DNA of 10,997 nucleotides from Chloroflexota bacterium (lineage in GTDB: Bacteria; Chloroflexota; Limnocylindria; Limnocylindrales; CSP1-4): contig VGPE01000075.1 of the NCBI GenBank assembly GCA_016875645.1, forward strand, positions 1 to 10,997. Direction: 5' to 3'. Position 1 is the stretch's first letter. Every line of letters starts with the position of its first letter. This document shows positions 6,763-10,997 of this stretch, piece by piece. Under the pieces are notes generated by a model that was given only the letters and a program-made list of their open reading frames with translations, was not told the DNA's origin and made no database searches. The translations under genes and the position numbers were made by a program.

Positions 6763-6906
6763 ATGCGTTCGGCCCATGGAAGCGCCATGGGCGTGACGGG
6801 CGGGCAAATCGTCGTGACGGCCGGGCAGATCGTCGTGACGGCCGGGCAGACCGACGGGCAGACGGGCGTGCAGACCAACGGGCAGACGGCCACCGCCATC
6901 CCGTAA
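6763..6906 (+). CDS. Possible 47-residue Gly-Gln repeat peptide
   Basis: An ATG at 6763 is preceded by GGAG (6751-6754) at a good eight-base spacing and opens a 47-codon frame ending in TAA at 6904-6906. The peptide is repetitive: VTGGQIV, VTAGQIV, VTAGQTD, then GQTGVQTNGQT, so each repeat carries Gly-Gln followed by beta-branched residues. The repeat lengths (21 and 12 bases) are multiples of three, as expected if the frame is or was translated. It resembles no peptide I know and has no signal sequence. The same bases have open frames on the minus strand, and the region may be purely regulatory, so this is a tentative call. Confidence 0.25.
   Translation: MRSAHGSAMGVTGGQIVVTAGQIVVTAGQTDGQTGVQTNGQTATAIP
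6793..6889 (+). repeat. CGGGCAG repeat cluster, 21-bp then 12-bp period
   Basis: Three 21-base units start at 6793, 6814 and 6835; the second and third are identical over their first 16 bases. They run into a 12-base periodic part. The core CGGGCAG or a one-base variant appears at 6801, 6822, 6843, 6855, 6867 and 6879, giving spacings of 21, 21, 12, 12 and 12. ACGGGCAGACGG is exactly repeated at 6854-6865 and 6878-6889. Such direct repeats could be iteron-like protein sites in the divergent control region, or a short coding repeat. Confidence 0.85.
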
Positions 6907-6973
6907 CCGCCACCGCGTCGCCACCGGGCCGCCCAGCATCGCCACCGAGCCCGCACGCACCCGCCCGCCCGTG

Positions 6974-6979
6974 CAGAAT
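6974..6979 (+). promoter_or_regulatory. Possible -10 element for a leaderless methylase-like gene
   Basis: CAGAAT lies nine bases before the ATG at 6989, and no Shine-Dalgarno precedes either that ATG or the in-frame GTG at 6971. This spacing fits a leaderless transcript starting at or next to the ATG. If so, the GTG at 6971 is upstream of the transcript and cannot be the start. No convincing -35 is seen. Confidence 0.3.
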
Positions 6980-6988
6980 CCCCTCCAC

Positions 6989-9673
6989 ATGGCGGGCCGC
7001 GAACACCTCAACGGAGCCCCCGGGTTGTCGCTGCCCATCTTCGAGCGGCTGGCGCCTCCGCCGCCGCCGGCCATCGTCAAGAGCCGCATCGAGGCGCTGA
7101 CGACCGGCAACAACGTGGTGATCGATCCATTCGGGCGCGGTGGCTGGGTGGCCCGAGCAGCACTCGACCGCGGCCGCCAGGCGGTCTCGTTCGAAACCAC
7201 GCCCCTGTCGCGGCTCCTCGCAGAGGTCGTGCTCCGGCCGCCCGACCTCCGGCACCTCGACGCCGCGTTCCAGGCCATCGCGTCGGCGCCCCACGGCCAG
7301 ACCACGCTCCGCGCCGCGCTCAACGATCTGTTCGCCACGCAGTGCCTGAGCTGTGGCCGGACCGTCGTGCTCGACGACCTGGTCTGGGAGGCGCCGCGAT
7401 CGGCCGGCCGGCACCGAAGCCCCGAGCGCCCCACCGATCCGGCCGCCGCTCGCCGCGGGCACGCGGCTCGCAGGCACTACCGCTGCGCGATCTGCCGCGA
7501 TCAGCTCGGCGGCCCGGAGCTCCGCCAGGGGGACGCCGACGAGGCGGACCGTGCCCGAGCCGCCGAGGTGGAACCGGAATCGCGGGCCCGGCGCCTCCTT
7601 CACGACCGCTTCCCAGTCCCGCCCGGGCACGACGATCTCGTCGAGGAGCTGCTTGCGCTGCACACGCCGCGCCAGCTGGTGTCGCTGCACGCCATCCTTG
7701 AACGGATCGACGCCGAGCTGCGCGCCCCGGCGGTCGAGGCGGCGCTGCGCCTCGCGCTCCTGCAGGCCATCGTCCCTGCCACCCGCCTGGCGACCGCGCC
7801 CGGGAAGGTCGCCCGATTGCGCATCACCGGTGGGCACGTTCGGCTGCCGGCAGCCGCTACGTGGCGCGAGCGAAATCCCTGGCTCGCGTTCGAGGAGGGC
7901 ATCCGCCTCGTTCGCGGCTTCGTCCAGCGCCTGGACTCCGGTGCGACGGGGGTGGTGCAGGCCCGCTTCCGCGACGACCTGCGAGGCCTCGCGGAGCAAC
8001 CCGACTCGGTCCTGGTCCGGGTTGCGACTCCGGCCGTGATCTCGATCATCGCCGAGGCGGCTGCGAAGCAGCCCGGCGCCCTGGTCGGACTCCGGCCGCG
8101 CCTGATTCTCGGCCAGGCGCCACCGCTGCCCAGCCCCGAGCGACTCGCGCTGGGGTTCTTCGGGACGGGCTGGGTCCTCGGGCAGGCAGCTGCCTCCACG
8201 CTTGACCTCGAGCCGCTGCTGGGAGCGCCCGCGGGCGCATGGTGGGGTTGGCAGGCAGCGCGGATCGAGGCCCAGCTGGCCGCAATCGCGCCGCTCGCCA
8301 CGCGCGACGCCCGGGCCGTGCTGCTGCTCGACGAGGGCGGGTCGGCCGGGCTCGTCGCGACGGCGCTGGGTGCCGTCGGGGCCGGTCATCGCCTGGCTGC
8401 CGCCAGTCTTGACGCGCCCGACGAGGGCGGCGGGGGTCTCCTGGAGCTGGTCCCGCCCGGCAGCCATGGCCCGGACGCCCCGCGGACTCGTGCGAACGTC
8501 GCGTTGCCGCCGCTCCCGGGCGGTGCCGGCGACCCCGACTACGTTCGTGGACGAGGGATCTTCGCGCCGCCGGAGCGGATCGACGCACGGCCCTACTCGC
8601 CCGAGGAGGCCGCCGCCGCGGTGGTCGACATCGCCGTCGACACCCTGCAGGCACGCGGCGAACCAGCCGACGAGGAGCGGCTCCTGGGCGAGATCCTCGT
8701 GGGCCTCGATCGGGGCGGCCATCTGCGCCGGTTCGTTCGCGACCTGCCGGCCGCCGGGACCTCCGACCGCTGGAGCGGCCCGATCGAGACCCTGACTGCG
8801 CTCATCCGCGACGCCCTGGCGGACCCTGATCGCCGGCGCCTTGAGGAGGTCGCGCCCGGCACCTGGTGGCTCGCATCCGCCGACGACCGCGCCGCGGCGG
8901 CTCTCCCGCTGGCCGACCGGGTGGAATGGGCGGTGTTCAGCCTGCTCTCGACCGGCGGTCCCATCACACAGTCGGCGCTCGTCGAGCGGATCGTTGCGAT
9001 GTTCCCCGGCCACGATCAGCCCGATGAGCCGCTCATCCTCGCGTGCCTCGAGAGCTACCGGGGCGCGGCCGCGACGGCGGTCAGGGTGGCCACCGACGAG
9101 GAGCTCAACCGCCGATCGTCCGAACAGAGCGAGCTTCTCGCGCTCCTGGTCGAGCTTGGTCACCGCCTCGGGATGCGAGTCTGGCTGGGGCCGCGGGAGC
9201 AGGCGCGCGTGCTGCGGGGCAAGCCGCTCGGCGACCTCCTCGACGATCACGAACGCGAGGGCAACCTGACCGGCCTCGCACGCGCTTCGGAGGTCGATCT
9301 CGAGCAGGTTGCCTGCATCTGGTACCTGCGCGGGCGCCTGACCTTCCTGTTCGAGGTCGATTGGACGGCCATGCTGGGCGAGACCATCCTGCGCCGTCAT
9401 GCCCGGATCGCGCCGGACGACCAGCTCGTGCGCTTCCTCGTGGTGGCGCCGGAGCGGGCCGAGCTGATCCGGGCCAAGGTCGCCCGCTCGGTGCTGGTCC
9501 GCCGGGCGCTCGAGCGCGACAACTGGCATCTGCTCAAGTGGAACCACGTGCGGGCGTTCGCCAACCTCGATGGGCCCACGCTCGAGGACCTCGAGCCGTA
9601 CCTTGGCCTTGACGCCCCGATCGAGTCCGGCCGGCTCCAGATGCCGATGTTCGCCGAGTCGCCCGCCACCTGA
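6989..9673 (+). CDS. Degenerate DNA methylase-like protein fused to winged-helix and nuclease-like domains
   Basis: An 894-residue protein (900 if the GTG at 6971 is used). The N-terminus has a methyltransferase motif I, IDPFGRGGW (45-53), with an acidic residue E69 at the motif II place and RPPD (83-86), close to zinc-ribbon DNA methylases of the DUF1156/COG1743 type. A zinc ribbon follows: C119-x2-C122 and C166-x2-C169. A helical linker starts at TPRQL (226-230). Where such enzymes carry the DPPY catalytic motif after a GDARDL-like strand, this protein has FRDDLRGL then VRVATPAVISI, so catalysis is probably lost. WQAARIEAQL (421-430) and a following strand match the end of the methylase fold. 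Residues about 641-692 read as a winged helix. About 713-860 resemble a PD-(D/E)XK-like domain (LFEVDWT, E789, D791), with Ala near the usual first Asp. Probably DNA-binding; function unknown. It is divergent from the HTH nuclease-like gene. Confidence 0.8.
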   Translation: MAGREHLNGAPGLSLPIFERLAPPPPPAIVKSRIEALTTGNNVVIDPFGRGGWVARAALDRGRQAVSFETTPLSRLLAEVVLRPPDLRHLDAAFQAIASAPHGQTTLRAALNDLFATQCLSCGRTVVLDDLVWEAPRSAGRHRSPERPTDPAAARRGHAARRHYRCAICRDQLGGPELRQGDADEADRARAAEVEPESRARRLLHDRFPVPPGHDDLVEELLALHTPRQLVSLHAILERIDAELRAPAVEAALRLALLQAIVPATRLATAPGKVARLRITGGHVRLPAAATWRERNPWLAFEEGIRLVRGFVQRLDSGATGVVQARFRDDLRGLAEQPDSVLVRVATPAVISIIAEAAAKQPGALVGLRPRLILGQAPPLPSPERLALGFFGTGWVLGQAAASTLDLEPLLGAPAGAWWGWQAARIEAQLAAIAPLATRDARAVLLLDEGGSAGLVATALGAVGAGHRLAAASLDAPDEGGGGLLELVPPGSHGPDAPRTRANVALPPLPGGAGDPDYVRGRGIFAPPERIDARPYSPEEAAAAVVDIAVDTLQARGEPADEERLLGEILVGLDRGGHLRRFVRDLPAAGTSDRWSGPIETLTALIRDALADPDRRRLEEVAPGTWWLASADDRAAAALPLADRVEWAVFSLLSTGGPITQSALVERIVAMFPGHDQPDEPLILACLESYRGAAATAVRVATDEELNRRSSEQSELLALLVELGHRLGMRVWLGPREQARVLRGKPLGDLLDDHEREGNLTGLARASEVDLEQVACIWYLRGRLTFLFEVDWTAMLGETILRRHARIAPDDQLVRFLVVAPERAELIRAKVARSVLVRRALERDNWHLLKWNHVRAFANLDGPTLEDLEPYLGLDAPIESGRLQMPMFAESPAT

Positions 9674-9674
9674 C

Positions 9675-9703
9675 CGCGGAACGCCGGTGCCTCGGCGGCC
9701 GCG
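9675..9703 (+). terminator. Weak GC-rich hairpin after the methylase-like gene
   Basis: CGCGG (9675-9679) can pair with CCGCG (9699-9703), and inside it GCCG (9683-9686) with CGGC (9693-9696), leaving a six-base loop. It starts directly after the stop codon but has no T-run, so it is at best a weak or factor-assisted terminator, and chance pairing is possible at this GC content. Confidence 0.25.
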
Positions 9704-9745
9704 CTACGCTGGCGTCCCGCCTCGAGCTGCCGCGCCCGGAGCACC

Positions 9746-9750
9746 AGGAG
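9746..9750 (+). promoter_or_regulatory. Ribosome binding site for the DUF885 gene
   Basis: AGGAG ends eight bases before the ATG at 9759. It fixes this ATG as the start and shows the gene is translated independently of the preceding one. A possible -10 TACGCT lies at 9705-9710, but no -35 is recognisable. Confidence 0.65.
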
Positions 9751-9758
9751 CCCCGACG

Positions 9759-10997
9759 ATGCCCGACGTTCCACCCTCTGCCGTCAACACGCTGGCCGAC
9801 CGGTTCTGGGAGGGGATCCTTGAGCTGTCGCCGATCACCGCCACGGTGTACGGCGACGAGCGATACGACGACCAGCTGCCCGATCCGGGCCCCGAGGGAC
9901 GCGCGAACGCGCGCCGGCTGATGGAATCGACGCTCGCGCAGACGGCGACCATCCATGCCGAGGGCCTCACGCTCGAGGAGCGGATCACCCTCGACATGGT
10001 CCGGGTGGTGTGCGAGCTCAACATCGCCCAGGACGACCAGCGGATCGACCGGCTCAAGGTCGTGGACCAGCTCGAGGGCCCCCAGCAGACCCTGCAGGTC
10101 GTCACCCAGTTCCAGCGGGCCGACACGCCCGCGCGCTTCGAGCGATACCTCGGACGCCTGCGCGCGTACGAGGGCTTCATGGCCTCGAACCGCGAACTCC
10201 TGCGCGAGGGCCTCGCGAGCGGGCTGACGGCGCCCAGCATCGTCACCGAGCGCACCATCGCGCAGCTGGAGCGGATGCTCGCGGTGCCGCCCGAGCAGTC
10301 GGTGGTCGCGACCACGGCCCAGGTCGCCGACGACGCCCAGCGCGAGGAGATCGCGCGCGTCGTGCGCGACGTGGTCTATCCGGCCGACCAGGCGTATCTC
10401 GACGCGCTGCGGGGCGAGTACCGACACGCCAGCCGAGAGGAACCGGGGCTCTGGTCGGCACCCGACGGTGACGCGCTGTACCGCACCCAGATCCTGGCCT
10501 GGACCACGCTCGCCCTCGATCCCGCCGACCTCCACCGGATCGGCGTGCAGGAGCTGGCGCAGATCGAGGAGGGGCGCAAGCGGATCGCCCGGGCCGAGGG
10601 CTTCGGCGATGACACCGTGGCGTACCGCCGCCACCTTGCCACCGACCCCGCCAACATGGCCGGCCGGCGCGAGGACCTCGTCGAGCGCGCCAAGGAGGAC
10701 ATCGCGCGCGCGATGGTCGTCGCGCCCCGGTACTTCGGCCGGATGCCGCGCGTCGGCTGCGACGTGCGCCCCGTCGAGGAGTACAAGGAGGCGGACGCGC
10801 CGTTCGCCTACTACTACCCGCCCAGCATCGACGGGTCGAGGCCCGGGATCTACTTCGTGAACACCTACGACCTGCCGTCGCGCAATTTCAGCAAGCTCGC
10901 GACCACCACCTACCACGAGGGCGTGCCGGGCCACCACTTCCAGATCGCGCTCGAGATGGAGCACCCCGACCTGCCCACCTTCCGGCGGCTCGGCTCG
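9759..10997 (+). CDS. DUF885 family metalloprotease-like protein (3' end outside the window)
   Basis: The first 413 residues of a DUF885 family protein; complete members have roughly 550-600 residues, so about a quarter is missing beyond the right edge. The N-terminus is typical: FWEGILELSPITATVYGDER (16-35), then YDDQLPDPG. It is followed by long helices and the family core PGIYFVNTYDLPSRNF, then YHEGVPGHHFQ with the metal-binding HExxPGHH pattern (H386, E387, H392, H393). The fold is that of a zinc-dependent peptidase, but substrates of the family are mostly undefined. There is no signal peptide or lipobox, so it is probably cytoplasmic. The ATG at 9759 is supported by AGGAG eight bases upstream. 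The 85-base gap after the methylase-like gene and its own Shine-Dalgarno argue against a functional link to it. Confidence 0.9.
   Translation, partial: MPDVPPSAVNTLADRFWEGILELSPITATVYGDERYDDQLPDPGPEGRANARRLMESTLAQTATIHAEGLTLEERITLDMVRVVCELNIAQDDQRIDRLKVVDQLEGPQQTLQVVTQFQRADTPARFERYLGRLRAYEGFMASNRELLREGLASGLTAPSIVTERTIAQLERMLAVPPEQSVVATTAQVADDAQREEIARVVRDVVYPADQAYLDALRGEYRHASREEPGLWSAPDGDALYRTQILAWTTLALDPADLHRIGVQELAQIEEGRKRIARAEGFGDDTVAYRRHLATDPANMAGRREDLVERAKEDIARAMVVAPRYFGRMPRVGCDVRPVEEYKEADAPFAYYYPPSIDGSRPGIYFVNTYDLPSRNFSKLATTTYHEGVPGHHFQIALEMEHPDLPTFRRLGS

Larger units (their letters stand above)
6640..6988. other. Divergent control region between HTH and methylase-like genes
   Basis: About 350 bases between the starts of two divergent genes. 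It is richer in structure than other gaps in the window. It contains a direct repeat GCCTTGGGCG (6692-6701 and 6712-6721) woven into a 13-bp-stem hairpin, a repeat cluster based on CGGGCAG (6793-6889), a possible 47-codon reading frame, and a possible -10 element just before the large gene. The HTH protein is the obvious candidate to bind here; no specific operator can be proven from sequence alone. Confidence 0.6.

Noticed and set aside
5875..6988. Classical toxin-antitoxin or prophage repressor region around the HTH gene
   Set aside because: No small adjacent toxin gene, integrase, attachment site or phage genes are visible on either side.
6989..8500. Annotation of the large gene as an active DNA methyltransferase
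   Set aside because: Motif I is present, but I could not find a DPPY/NPPY-type catalytic motif at the expected place or elsewhere, so activity is not claimed.
6725..9547. A 940-codon minus-strand open frame
   Set aside because: It is antisense to the methylase-like gene, whose plus-strand frame shows real motifs; the minus frame is Arg/Gln/Glu-rich without any domain.
9534..10964. A 476-codon minus-strand open frame at the right end
   Set aside because: The plus strand carries the DUF885 gene with a good ribosome binding site and the HExxPGHH motif, running off the window edge, so the minus frame is a shadow.

Overview
The window is GC-rich (about 70 percent or more by eye) bacterial chromosome. 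Most genes read left to right, are closely packed, and often use GTG or TTG starts. A PHP-containing family X DNA polymerase, a DUF885 metalloprotease-like protein and several uncharacterised proteins with very high Ala/Gly/Arg content fit an uncultured high-GC lineage such as a Chloroflexota (Limnocylindria-like) or actinobacterial genome. This assignment is an impression from composition and gene content; no rRNA or marker gene in the window settles it.

Bases 80-4279 look like one transcription unit on the plus strand: a membrane-anchored GAF-GGDEF diguanylate cyclase with an intact active site and product-inhibition site, then polX 7 bases later, then a 289-residue multi-spanning membrane protein whose ATG overlaps the polX stop (ATGA). 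A small two-helix membrane protein lies tail-to-tail with it on the minus strand (4140-4520). Bases 4579-5543 carry a near-consensus sigma-70-type promoter and a TPR protein with an unusual middle domain and a very acidic tail. A 15-bp tandem array of nine units begins 9 bases after its stop.

Bases 5875-9673 are the most unusual part. An XRE-type HTH protein with a possible nuclease-like C-terminal domain (minus strand) is divergent from a roughly 895-residue protein (plus strand). The large protein reads as a DNA methylase-like fold (motif I, zinc ribbon, helical linker, motif IV position) in which the DPPY-type catalytic motif seems to be lost. It is followed by a winged-helix-like segment and a C-terminal PD-(D/E)XK-like segment. 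The roughly 350-bp region between the two genes holds a 13-bp-stem hairpin, a repeat cluster with 21-bp and then 12-bp spacing, and a possible 47-codon repeat peptide. These could form a regulator/effector module, perhaps for defence or DNA modification sensing, but that is inference.

The window ends inside a DUF885 family gene (from 9759) that includes the HExxPGHH metal-binding motif and is cut off by the window edge.
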